From assembly GCA_015956445.1 (NCBI GenBank), contig WIUZ02000001.1, positions 2,604,001-2,668,000 of the forward strand: a stretch of 64,000 nucleotides of DNA, given 5' to 3'. Shown here piece by piece: positions 34,360-44,486 of the stretch (the stretch's first letter is position 1; each line of letters begins with the position of its first letter). The position numbers and the translations under genes are program-made. The notes under the pieces are model-generated. The model did not search any database. It worked only from the letters and a program-made list of their open reading frames with translations, and was not told where the DNA came from. The stretch is from Thelephora terrestris. Its lineage: Eukaryota > Basidiomycota > Agaricomycetes > Thelephorales > Thelephoraceae.

Positions 34360-36283
34360 TCACCCGTCCACCGAACCTTTCCCAGGGCTGTAGTCCGAAT
34401 CGCTCGTGTCACTGTCTTCATCGTAACTTTCTCCCGACAGATTATCTGCTTTGCATACAAGCTCCCAAGGTTCGTACAATGCACTGCCCCCCTCATCCAC
34501 AATTGCCTCGTTTAGCGCAGCGAGGATGTCTGCCCCAATCAGCCGACGATCCGTAGAGGTTTCCACAGCCTCTGAAACGGCGTTCCACTCCCTGAGCAAC
34601 ACTGCGCGAACTTCGTTCCGTAGTAGTTGGAGTTCGAAAATGGAATGGTCCTCGTCCGCCGCCGCTGCCGCAAACGGAAGGAGGTCGGCATAGAAGATGG
34701 TTACCGAAGATGAACTGGCTGGATCAGCCCCAGCAGCCTGACTGGTAGCTGCAGCAGGAACCGCGGTTGAATCCAATGGCTCATGCAATCCTCCGGTGGC
34801 TTTCGTGTGCGACCTCGTAGATAGCAATGAACCCGTGTTTTGGAGTGGGTGCAGCATGTTGGTTGCCCTCCTTGTCCTTGTTTGGCATACATTCCCCCTT
34901 CTTCCGATCGCCGAATCTGTTGTCCCTCTCTCCTTGCGTTTGGATTGCGCACCTTTCTTTCCTTTCTCCTTCTCAACCTGCAACAGTGTCACCTGTGGCC
35001 ACACCCCCACCCCAAAATCTTCTCCCTCGAAGGTGCATTTCTTGTTGCTGCGGTGGCAAGCTACACACTTTATCTTTGCACGGTCCTCACCCGCGTACCA
35101 GGTGGGAATACACCTCTCCCGAAGTTTCCGTCGTTCTGAACATCGTTCACACTTCTGTTGACTTCTTCAGCTTCTCTTCTACAAGATGGCGAGCTAAATA
35201 CTCACCGCTCCCACCACTTGCGGAACAATTTGTGCATCCACTGCGTCTCCTTCCGCCATTGTTAAACCCCCCAGCTTGATCCCCGCAGCGAACAACCCCC
35301 TCTCCCTCTCTATCCCAACAGTCGGATTGATTCCCGTGTGCGAAACAGTGGTTGTAGCCGTCCGTAGTCTCTTGGTGGAGGTGGATGGTCCATCCGGTTT
35401 GCTTGGTGAGCTGGAAAGCCCTCGCTTCGCCTTTTTGCTCGTCTTCGCAGGTATGGTTCTGTTTTGCGGTGGCTCGGGCCTCGGCGTCTGCACTACACCC
35501 GGGATCAAGATGGCTTTCTCCTTACCCTTGTGAGAGCTCTCTGCGAGCATCGTCGCATCACCTTCCGCCATCTCTACATCTTTGTCGTATTCTGTGGTTT
35601 GCGGCGTCGAAAGTCTAGAGGACATACTCTTGGCCGCTGGCGTGAGCATGTTGTCCATGTCGCTCAGCTGTGGAGGGTTCTCTAAACATGCATTTCCCTC
35701 GTCGGAGCTTTTCGCAGCGGGGTCCGCGCCTTCGTCGACGGTTTGAACATTATCCCTACCATCTGGGACTTGAGTAGGCAAAGTCTTGGACGACTTTGCA
35801 TTCGAATGGAGGGCTCCGGTATCCTCCACTTCCCCAAAGTCGGGAACCATGTGCGCCTGCAAAAGCTTCTGTTTCACAAACGCATGCGCCAGTTCGGTAA
35901 TGAAATCGAATGGCATGAAGTTGAACAGGCGGCACAGATCCCTGTGCCTAGTCTACTTGCTCGTGCCGTGAGATCTTCTTGCGTTTGCCTCCAGTCATCT
36001 CACTCACCAACCAAGCAGACATGTGCTCAGCCCACGGCTTTCTCAGCTCCACTTCTACACGCAAACGAGTCGCCATCCTCCTGAGTCTCCAGATCGCCAG
36101 CACAGATCTCCAGACGACTTCAAGTGTACAGGGAGCGTTGGAAACAAGCGCTTTGACGTTCCGCTTTGACCACCTGCTCGGGACGTGGGGAGCCTCGGCG
36201 TCCTCTTCTGCTAAAATGAATTCCTCAAACGGCGCAATCCCATTTTGGCCCTCAGTAGGGCTCCAGCTCAACGAAACGTCCAT
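34360..36283 (-). CDS. Family A copy 3: Cys-rich protein, one Cys replaced
   Basis: Three-exon paralogue of copy 1. Module N: MDVSLSWSPTEGQNGIAPFE, VVWRSVLAIWRLRRMATRLR, KPWAEHMSAWLVS. Exon 2 (to about 35195) begins with the RHRDLC-type strip and MPFDFITELAHAFVKQKLLQ, then a long acidic, disordered linker with basic patches (KTSKKAKRG, KRLRTATT) that may be nuclear signals. Module Z (about 35000-35165): CERCSERRKLRERCIPTWY and IKCVACHRSNKKCTF. The fourth Cys of copies 1 and 5 is Tyr here, leaving six conserved Cys. Module C: VTIFYADLLPFAAAAADEDH, LQLLRNEVRAVLLREWNAVS, IGADILAALNEAIVDEGGS. The tail is strongly acidic (Asp/Ser). Function unknown. Confidence 0.78.
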
Positions 36284-36579
36284 GCGGAATTGAGGGAGAG
36301 TTGAAAAAGACGACGGATCACGTGGCTAGAAAGACCGTTCGTCGATTCACGTGCACCTCCCCGATTTGGGCGCCGCGTTTGCGGCGCCGATGTGTTGTTT
36401 TACGAGCAGTTCTCTCCTTTTCTCACCAACCGACAGACCGTTCTCTTTTAAATATGTATATATTGTGTGTCCCTCAAGCGACGCCTACGGTCTTCGCAAC
36501 TCATCGTTGATGTGTGGAAGCTGGTAAATTGATCGAGCGCGTGTGAACCTGACGCAAGGCTGAAGTCCGTGGTCCAAAT

Positions 36580-37495
36580 TTGGTAGTGGCCAGAGATCAA
36601 ATGAAATCGTCCGCCTGCAACATCATCACCCCTGGCACTCGACCCTCCTGCAAGATGGAACAGGATTTGTCATTGGCGAACAGGAGAGTCTCCAACATCT
36701 TTTATGGATGTTCAGAGGCAGAAATACGCGGGCTGGTGGCTGGGACATCTGGATGGGAAAAAGACCTTTGGGGATCCGGCGCGGTGATCCGCTTGCGGAA
36801 GAACATGGAGGAGCGTCTATACCAGGAGGAGGGAGTTGGAGAGCCGTGGGCTCACAAGGGACTTGTAGAGCCGTGGGCTCAAAACACGTGGGCTTGGGGC
36901 GTGAGTGGAGTCGTTGCGTTATAGCAGAGACGGAATTGATCAAGTGTGAGATCAGAGCAGGTGTATTGCGAGGAACCGGGAGAATCGCTCAGCGATGAAC
37001 AACAACGCGGAGGCGTCTCTACCTCTTCCCGGGTTAGCGGGAGTGACAGTGAGCCCTGGTGGTGAAGGCTCTGCGCAGCACGCAACAATCTTCCACGTTG
37101 ACCTCGCCAGTTTTGCGTTGCCAACAGATCCAGTGGTATCGTTGGCGCAACTGGAGCTCCGGCGCACGGAGCTCATGGCTCTCTTGCACAAAGAAGCGGA
37201 GGACGTTGGGAAGGTTGTCAGAAGACACGCCGAACGAATGGAAACGATGGAGCTGATTATCGCAAACTTAAGCCGGGCCATCTCGCAGCGTGAGGTCGCC
37301 CTAGCCCACCACATCCGCGAAGCTGAAGATGGAACAGAAATGTTGTGGGGAGAGGGTAGTGATCAGGACGTGGGTGTGGAAGATGTTGAAAGGGATGACG
37401 GAGGATTTCAAGATGTAGTGGAGGAAGAGCTGGATCTTGACCCGCTGTTCCAGTGGGGTATCAAGGCAGTGCACGTTGGTGTCTTTGGAAGCTAG
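36580..37495 (+). pseudogene. Family A copy 4, degenerate remnant
   Basis: A partial module N is seen at about 36720-36924 (EAEIRGLVAGTSGWEKDLW, IRLRKNMEERLYQEEG). Its end has a small internal duplication of the EPWA strip (GEPWAHKGLVEPWAQNTWAW). The start WTP..GPN block, the RHR..LC strip and the whole Cys module are not seen. Module C follows as a separate open frame from 36995: ATIFHVDLASFALPTDPVVS, LAQLELRRTELMALLHKEAE, LIIANLSRAIS, ending in an acidic tail at 37495. A short protein made from 36995 alone is possible. The remnant was either shortened by deletion or is a decaying copy. Confidence 0.6.
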
Positions 37496-37869
37496 CTGGG
37501 ATCCATATGCTGGGGTGAATAGATATAAGCAAGAGCCTTTGCGCGGAGTTGCTACCGCGACGAGAGGCATTGACCTTGTGTGAGGGCAGAGTGGCACAGC
37601 AGCAGCGCAACTTGATGTATATCGCCGCCCAACCTTCCTCAATGGACGCGCATTCGAACGGTGCGCGAGACGTGTGTAGACTCGTTGCGAGTGTGGGCTC
37701 GTTTGTGAGACAGAGTCTCCTCGAGTTACATCCCTTCTCTCACCCTTTCAAAATGCAATGAAGAGGTAAACCAATAGAAATTCAGAAAATATAGTTCATT
37801 TACGCGAGACAGCAGATATATAGATATGAACTTGTAATTATTGGCAAAAAAAACCTACGTTTCCTTCTC
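37496..37869. other. Spacer between family A copies 4 and 5
   Basis: About 370 bases between two convergent stops. AT-rich near 37760-37860. No gene seen. Confidence 0.35.
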
Positions 37870-40044
37870 TCATGGTTGTGGTGGACTGTTCCCCCCCTGC
37901 GGCCCCTCAAAGTCCGGAATGCCTCCTCCCGCAGCGCTCCTAACCATTTGGTCCTTAAACGCGTCCGTTTCCAGGTTAATCATGTCAGCGACGGTGGGCT
38001 CAAAGTCAGAGCGCGGAAAGAGAGGTCGACCACCACGTTCGACAATAGCGACGTTCAGCGAGGCGAGAAGCTGGGCTCCAATCTGGCTACGCTCGGAACC
38101 AGTGGCGAGGACCTCGGAGACATCGTTCCACTCCCTTCGCATAATTGTGCGGAGCTGCGTACGATACAGCTGAAGGTCGAGCAGCGATTGCTCGGGATCC
38201 TGTGCCACCACTCCAAATGGAGTCAGATCAGCGTAGTAGAGGGTGGTACGGTTTGCAGCGTTGGGATCACCGGCAGAGGGACCAATGGGAGATGGGGAAT
38301 GGACCGTAGCCACTGCAGCGGTGGTCTGTGGCGTTACCATCGCCGGTCTCGTGGAGGGGGGCGCAGTAGATGGGGCTGCATTGCGCAGTGCATAGCGGGT
38401 GGACTTAGCCTTCTTGGACCTCGTGATGGGACCGCTTGCACGTGTTGCGATGCTGGGAACGTCCACCACGCTCTCGGACTCCGTCTGCGGGGCCTCATCT
38501 TTGGGGATCAGGACTGGCCATATTTCGATTCCAAAGTGCTCGGCGCGGAAGCTGCACCCTTGCTTTCGATTCTTGCATTTCTGGCATTGGATGTTGATTC
38601 TCTCCTGGCCGCCACACCATTGCGGCAAGCAACTCTCGCGCGAACCATCCCGAGATTCACAGCCAATGCATACCTAAGGGGGTGTGAGCAATACGTATAT
38701 GATTGACCTAAAAGGCTACTCACCCGTTGCTTTGCCAACGGAACCATGGTCGTGTCCACCGGAGCTCCCTCATTCACTGTTATCACCCCGAGGTCCAGCC
38801 CTCCCGCAAGAAATGACCTGGCTTTTCCACCGCGCCGCTTTTTTGTAGACGTCGAGGGGCCGTCTCCCTTGCTGGGGGAGTTCGACAGCTCGCGCTTCGT
38901 CCCGATGGTGGGTTGGGTGCTGGGGACCTTCTTCTCCATGGGTCTGGGCCTCGTTTTCTTCTTTACCCCTTGTTCCTCACCGGCTCTACTCTTGCCTTTG
39001 TCAACCTTCCGCGGCACCACCAGCACGGCCTCCTCGTCCATCGGAACGTCCTCCCAGGGGCTGGGGGTTTGGGAAACGCTTGACCTCATCGGAACGTCCT
39101 CCTGGGGAGCGGGGGATTGCAGGATGTTTGTCCTCGGAACGAGTTCCTGAGGGGCGGGGGTATGGGAGAGCCTTGTTGTTATTGGAAAGACCTCTTGAGG
39201 GGCGGGAGTTTGTTGGAGGCTTGACCTCGTCAGAACGTTCATCTGGGGAGCGGAGGATTGGAAGATATTTGTCCTCGGAACCAGTTCCTGAGGGGCGGGT
39301 GTATGAGAGAGCCTTGTCGTTACCGGAAAGACTTCTTGAGGGGCGGAGATTTGTTGAACGCTTGACCTCGTCGGAACATCCATCTGGGGAGCGGCGGATT
39401 GGAAGATGTTTGTTCTGGGAACGAGTTCCTGTAGGGCGGGGGTATGGGAGAGCGTTGTCCTTATCGGAAAGACTTCTTGAGGGGCGGGGGTTTGTAGGAC
39501 GCTTGCCCTAATCGGGATGTCCTCCCGGGGAACTGGGGTATGAGAGGCGCTTCCCCTCGCAGGGGGAGCGGGTGTGCTTTCGTAGTTGGCGAATTCTGGA
39601 ACCATGTGTGGAGCGATGTGTTCATTCTTGACGGCCTGTCGCGCATAGTTGAGGATGATTTCGAATGGATTGACATGGAAAGCCCTGCAAAGATCCCTGT
39701 GCCTCGACTGCACTCCCACCCTCAGCTCAGTCATGAATATGAGAGCCGATACTGAGGTTACTTACCAGCCACGCCACCATATGTTCCGCCCACGGCCCTG
39801 CGAGTGACTCCTCTCGCTCCAACCGTTCTTCCATGCTCCGCAAGCGCCAGATTGCCAGCACGCACTTCCACATCACTTCCTCGCAGGCGGGGGAGTTCGT
39901 AATCAGCGCACGCATCTCCTTCTTGGACCAGCCAGTTCCAGGGTTGGGAGTTTCGTCGTCGTTCTCCACAATTTTGTATTCCTTGAACGGTGCGATCGCG
40001 TTGGGACCCTGGTCCGGAGTCCAGGTGGTAGAGAGGTCGCCCAT
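37870..40044 (-). CDS. Family A copy 5: Cys-rich protein with internal 47-residue repeats
   Basis: Longest member. Exon 1 (40044 to about 39770): MGDLSTTWTPDQGPNAIAPF, VMWKCVLAIWRLRSMEERLE, AGPWAEHMVAWL, then a GTAAGT intron ending GTGCAG. Exon 2 opens SRHRDLCRAFHVNPFEIILN, YARQAVKNEHIAPHM, then three 47-residue Pro/Gln/Thr-rich repeats, then basic stretches (KKKTRPRPMEKK, KKRRGGKARS). The second intron begins GTGAGT and ends CCCCTTAG. Exon 3 starts with module Z, CIGCESRDGSRESCLPQWC and IQCQKCKNRKQGCSF (all seven Cys present). Module C: TTLYYADLTPFGVVAQDPEQ, LLDLQLYRTQLRTIMRREWN, IGAQLLASLNVAIVERGGRP. Probably nuclear from the basic motifs; this is inference. Confidence 0.8.
39075..39497 (-). 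repeat. Three tandem 141-bp repeats in family A copy 5
   Basis: Exactly three in-frame units of 47 codons. The strip APQEVFP recurs every 47 residues, followed by LSHTPA.QELVPRTNI.QS and APQ..V..RSS. Within each unit a shorter near-16-residue pattern (TPAPQE..P.RT) is visible. Units differ at several codons. Such repeats are prone to copy-number change. Confidence 0.9.
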
Positions 40045-40694
40045 GATGGGGAAGGGAGGCGAGCGTTGGGAACAAAGAAGATGGAGATGGCAGGGAAAGA
40101 GTTTTGTTTGTTTTTGCACTATTACCGTATTTGGACGCTTCGCGCCCTGGACGCCGCGTTGGGAACGAGTCGAAGGCTGGTATCTAGACTAGATATTACA
40201 GCTTCATGTCTGCACGCACGGTTACCTCCCTCCAATAGGCCCTATTCATGTAGGGAAGTGCACCCTTTTCGCTTTAACTTCCACCCTTCCCTCCATCACA
40301 CCCAAGCGCTCAATGCTTTCGGTGAGCTCGCCTCCACTATGTCTCACGTTGCTCAACGATAAAGTACCGTATGTTCCACACCTTAATAACGATGATCCTT
40401 GAGTCCACAACACCACAATTTATATTCGAGCACTTGAAATAGAGTGCTTGACTAGTTCAAAGATGTTTTGTTGTTGAGGCGTGAAACATATGGCCCAGTT
40501 TCAGTTCCATTCGTATCATCGAACGTGGAACCGTTGCTCCGCTATAAATTCCCGACCCTTCCTCCTATCACACCAATGCGCTCAACCTTTTCCGCGAGCT
40601 CACTCAACTATGTCTCATGTTGCTCGGCCATGAAATACCTGCTATAACGAAATTTTACGATCAGGCTCACTTTTTTTATAAACGCAAATAAAGC
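40045..40694. other. Intergenic DNA with a duplicated block
   Basis: Spacer between the start of family A copy 5 and the stop of the first F-box gene. Apart from the duplicated block described separately, no gene is seen. Confidence 0.4.
40265..40650. repeat. Direct duplication of an approximately 100-bp intergenic block
   Basis: Block one (about 40265-40372) and block two (about 40541-40650) share order and most bases: CCCTTCC-TCCATCACACC, GCGCTCAA, GAGCTC, ACTATGTCTCA-GTTGCTC, then AA-TACC. The second starts with a TATA-like CTATAAATTCCC. They are diverged, and may be old promoter duplication or remains of a small mobile element. Confidence 0.6.
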
Positions 40695-42263
40695 TCACGT
40701 TCCCTCCAAGACATTGCTCACCTCAAAGACTGTCACGAGCGCACGTATCTCTCGCAACACAGTTCCGCAAATATGCCCGTGGGGCGCGATAATGGTGAGA
40801 GATATTTGCTGCCCTTCGGCCGTCTGCTGCGCGACATATTCCCGCAAAGGTTGCCAGCTGCCTCGCTCCAGCGGAAACACGTCTTCCAAACAAAGATTTT
40901 GAAGCGATGGGAAGAGCTTCGTGTTGATGCCCCCCTCGTCTGGTTGCAGGAAACCGGTCTGCACTTCAACGTCAATAAGATGTACGTCGGTGATGTTCGG
41001 CAACATAGACGCGAGCTGTTTGACAATGTCCATCGCCATCTCTCCCCCAAAGTATACCACCTCCTCCGTAGGAACGCAGGCCATAAGGTCTCTGCATAGC
41101 TGCACGTATTCGTCGTAGTCCATGTCCTCCGACAGATGAGCCTGGAAGGTCGCAAAAGTCCTCCTTTGCATTCTGTCCGCGCTTTGTGTAGTGTCGCTAG
41201 CTTGTAACTGGATATAATCTGACAAGCAGTGGAGTTCGATTCCAAGATCGCTGCGAAATTTCCGCTCGTGGCGAAGGTGTTGTCGTACCACCCGACCGAG
41301 GGTATCCAGAATTTGGCGCGGTCCGGATTTAGCCGTGGTGAGGAACATGTGGTCAATAGACTGAGGACAGTGAAGCCGGCGAAGCAGGTGGTACACCGAC
41401 CGGTGACCTCCTTCAATGGAGATCTTCTTCAGCGCATGCATCGGAATGGAACCAATTGGGGAGTGTTCCTCTATGCGGACGGTCCATAGACAGCTGATAG
41501 TGACATTGCAAAGATGTGGATTGCGTCCCAACAAGCACAGCAGCTCAGGAATGGATGGGAGACTTGGAACACCGTCGTTCTCGAGCGTGAGCGCCAGAGT
41601 GGTGAGGGCCATCGTGTGGTTTGCGATAGTGGGCCAATCTGTAACGTGGGTACCCGATGCGAGGTTGAGGTAGGTGAGGCGGGGAAAGCGGGTGCGCGCC
41701 ATGAATGCGGAAGCGTCCACGTAACGGAGAGCCATCGTCTGTAGACTGGAAACACGAAGTTGGTTTTCGTCTGGAGTCAACGCCTCAAGAACCTCTGTGA
41801 GGACACCCTTCCTTTCGCTCCAGAGGTTAAGTGAACGGACGATGTCCCGTTCTGCGTGATCCCGTAGTGCCGCTAGAAGCGGACGGCAGACAGGGAAGGT
41901 AGAGCCGCCCCGAAAGCCACTGAGGGTCAGGTCCACTGGGAGCGCACCAGAGCGGTCGAAACGACTCAACCAGTGCGCAAGCTTGTGCCCCCAGAAGGTC
42001 CACAACTCGGGAGTACTGCGCGCGACGTGGTACCAACGGTGGCAAACGAATAGAAATCGATAGCAGGCGCCGTGCAGACTGTGCAGCCGGTTGTGGTCGC
42101 CTACGATGCAGAGGAAGATGTATCCGAGCAACTCGGGAGGGACTCGAATCGAGATGTTGAGGAGGGCGTTTCGCGCTCGTTTCAAGCGACCTGCATTTCC
42201 CATACCCTCCTCGATTTTCTTCTCCAATTTCCGTATATCAACCTCGTTGACCTCACGTCCCAT
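40695..42263 (-). CDS. F-box protein, single exon, paralogue 1
   Basis: Uninterrupted 522-residue frame. A coiled-coil-like leader (DIRKLEKKIEEGMGNAGRL) is followed by the Agaricomycete F-box pattern NISIRVPPELLGYIFLCIVG, with FLFVCHRWYHVARSTPELWT. The rest is Leu-rich and LRR-like (LTYLNLASGTHVTDW, LTTLALTLENDGVPSLPSIP, LHCLSDYIQLQASD), ending PLERGSWQPLREYVAQQTAE and ISLTIIAPHGHICGTVLREI. By family knowledge it is a candidate SCF ubiquitin-ligase substrate receptor. It is clearly paralogous to the gene at 44487-46091 along its full length. Confidence 0.85.
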   Translation of the reverse strand: MGREVNEVDIRKLEKKIEEGMGNAGRLKRARNALLNISIRVPPELLGYIFLCIVGDHNRLHSLHGACYRFLFVCHRWYHVARSTPELWTFWGHKLAHWLSRFDRSGALPVDLTLSGFRGGSTFPVCRPLLAALRDHAERDIVRSLNLWSERKGVLTEVLEALTPDENQLRVSSLQTMALRYVDASAFMARTRFPRLTYLNLASGTHVTDWPTIANHTMALTTLALTLENDGVPSLPSIPELLCLLGRNPHLCNVTISCLWTVRIEEHSPIGSIPMHALKKISIEGGHRSVYHLLRRLHCPQSIDHMFLTTAKSGPRQILDTLGRVVRQHLRHERKFRSDLGIELHCLSDYIQLQASDTTQSADRMQRRTFATFQAHLSEDMDYDEYVQLCRDLMACVPTEEVVYFGGEMAMDIVKQLASMLPNITDVHLIDVEVQTGFLQPDEGGINTKLFPSLQNLCLEDVFPLERGSWQPLREYVAQQTAEGQQISLTIIAPHGHICGTVLREIRALVTVFEVSNVLEGT

Positions 42264-43073
42264 GCTTATAAGTTATACTCTGTTAGTGTTCCCCTAAAAT
42301 GGTGCCAGTCAAGGTCACGTGACTTACATCGAAGAGATTGCCCTGTAACTATTAGTGTTATCAGGGCGAGCGAAAGTTCCACCCGCAAGCCCATAAGGTA
42401 TTGAAGACCCTGGTGTGTCCCGATTGTAGGCGAACATCTTAGGACGTGAACGGGGGATGTCGTATGCATGAGCTCCCACTTTATAACATCAGCGGGCGTC
42501 GTGCAGCCCCTGTTTCAGAGCCATCGCAGTGTGATTCGTAAACGCCCGTGCGCTAGCTAGCTCTCCCGGCTTGGCGGAAAGGCCAAGCGGAAAGAGTTCG
42601 ACCCCGCAGAAATCACACCTGTCGGAGAGAGCTAGGCGTATGTGCAAATATGAAGCCGGATTTTCTTTCACGCTCAAGATACCAGCCTTTGATCACCGAC
42701 ACGGCGCACATGACGCGAGGCGTCTAAATACGGTAACACTCTGCTTGTCGGCGACAGCCCTTTTACTCCAAGCTTCGTGCGCACCGTTGGTTTCAGCCCC
42801 AAATACATGTAGATTAGAGGGAACGTCAGGGCGGAGTTTTATTTTCGACACTACAAAGCACCAACAGGATGCCGCCAACTATATACATTCATACTCGCCA
42901 ACGCTTTCGACCGTTGCGCAGCACACTTACAATCCCCCCTTCCCTGAGCCACTCGGCTCACCTTTTCGCACCACATTGTAAAACTTGGCTTCTTTCCCCG
43001 CGCGATTGGCCTTGCTCAAAACCTGTCCGGCCATCTTACGTGCGATGTCCTTTTGAATATGTTAGCCCACGGT
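42264..43073. other. Spacer without a recognised gene
   Basis: About 810 bases between the F-box paralogue 1 start and family B copy 1. Short open frames only. It must contain the promoter of the F-box gene. Confidence 0.35.
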
Positions 43074-44038
43074 TTACAACACTGTAGCACACACAATGCC
43101 TACCATACTAAGGCCACCGTCGATAACATATATTCCTCTCAAGAGCTCGCGGAAGATGAAGGAATCGTTCGGCTGCTTGAGCAAGCGGAGGGCCATTCTC
43201 ACTTGAACGATCTGCCCGGGGCGGATTTTGTTGGGAAGAATCTCACGACGAACGATATCCCTGTAGTGCTGTTTGTGAAATGCTCCTGAAACATATGGAA
43301 ACAAATACCCAGTGGCCGTCGTTCCATCGCCGAAAAAGAAGACCTCGTTGTCCTTGGAAAAAACAAATTTGCCATGGCCGGCCTGAATTGCGGCTTCGAA
43401 TGGGTCAGGGTTCTCAAGCGTAGGAATGGGCACTGCAGCTGCTCCAGGCGTTATCTGCAAGGAGGTCAACATCGCAGCGGACGGACGGAAGCAATTGGCG
43501 CCCGAAGCGAGGAATTGGGGAGGGGGGACGGCATTGTCGACACACAAGCCCATGAAGCTGCACAAGAGTTTGCTCGCCTCCACAGCTGCGTCAAAGGAGG
43601 GATCGGCAATCGCGGTAACTTTGATCCATCGTCGGAAAAACGGAAATTTGGATCTGAGCGTGATGAGCAAAGAGACGTTGGGCAGCGCATGTTTAAACTT
43701 ACTTGGCATATCCGGGGGGAGCTTCCAGGCACGAGTCAACTACCACGGCGATGACATCAAATACCGCCTCTTCTCCATTTGCCATCTGAAGCGCAACGTC
43801 CCCGTTGGAAGCGCATTTGTTTTCATGTCGTCCGGAACTGTTTGAAAATCGCACAGAGGCTTCAGCTCATCGGAATATAATGCGTAGTAGCACCCAAGTT
43901 CTAAGTCTAAACGGTTGCGACAATTAAAACCCACAGTGCACTGTTCGTTGGTTACGTACCGGCATCACGAATGAGGTTGATGATGCTGTCTTCCCCAACC
44001 TTTTTAGATAGGGAACGCTGGGTACGAAACGGCGCCAT
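43074..44038 (-). pseudogene. Family B copy 1 (unrecognised), one frameshift
   Basis: Unrecognised family, defined by similarity with the gene at 46506-47385. Start MAPFRTQRSLSKKVGEDS (44038), then a short intron and DLELGCYYALYSDELKPLCD. Near 43818-43822 the frame changes: the alignment to copy 2 (TNALP then NGDVALQMANGEE, AVFDVIAVVVDSCLEAPPGY) is gap-free at protein level but one base is missing at DNA level. After the next intron come VTAIADPSFDAAVEASKLL, AGHGKFVFSKDNEVFFFGDG and, past a conserved intron, DIVRREILPNKIRPGQIVQV. The C-terminal intron lies at the same codon as in copy 2. Either a recently broken copy or a one-base sequence error. Function unknown. Confidence 0.65.
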
Positions 44039-44486
44039 GCTGCGAACGAACAGAGGAAACGAGGTTCACGCGAGGGGACCATAGCGCAGATATTTAGACA
44101 ATTTCAACCCATGGGGCGACGGAACAAGCAACGGCAGATCCGCAAGGGGTGGGAGTTACCCCGCGGAGTGGTCCCCCATTGCGGAGGCGCCGGTTGACCG
44201 CGTGCGCAAAGGATCGTGGAACGCGGCTACGGATCGGAGACCCGTGATAGGATGTTCCCAAGATGTTCCCATGCAGGAGTACCGGGGTGGGGCTGGGTTT
44301 GACTCTGGTGTAATATCCCCTGTACGTTTCCGCGCAGACTTCGCGCAGTCTCCCTCTAACCGCACCATTGTCTTTTGCGAATGGCATCCATCCCAGACAC
44401 ACCTCCAGAGCCTGCCGCAGAGCAGATAAGTTCGATGTGAGCAGTTGTCCGCTTGCGGGGGACCTCCTCTCATCACATCACACAGC
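44039..44486. other. Divergent spacer family B copy 1 / F-box paralogue 2
   Basis: About 450 bases between start codons on opposite strands; presumed promoters. No recognisable gene or clear motif. Confidence 0.35.

Noticed and set aside
42571-42981. 136-codon plus-strand open frame
   Set aside because: No motif, low-complexity composition and no homologous feature in the duplicated segment around the second F-box gene.
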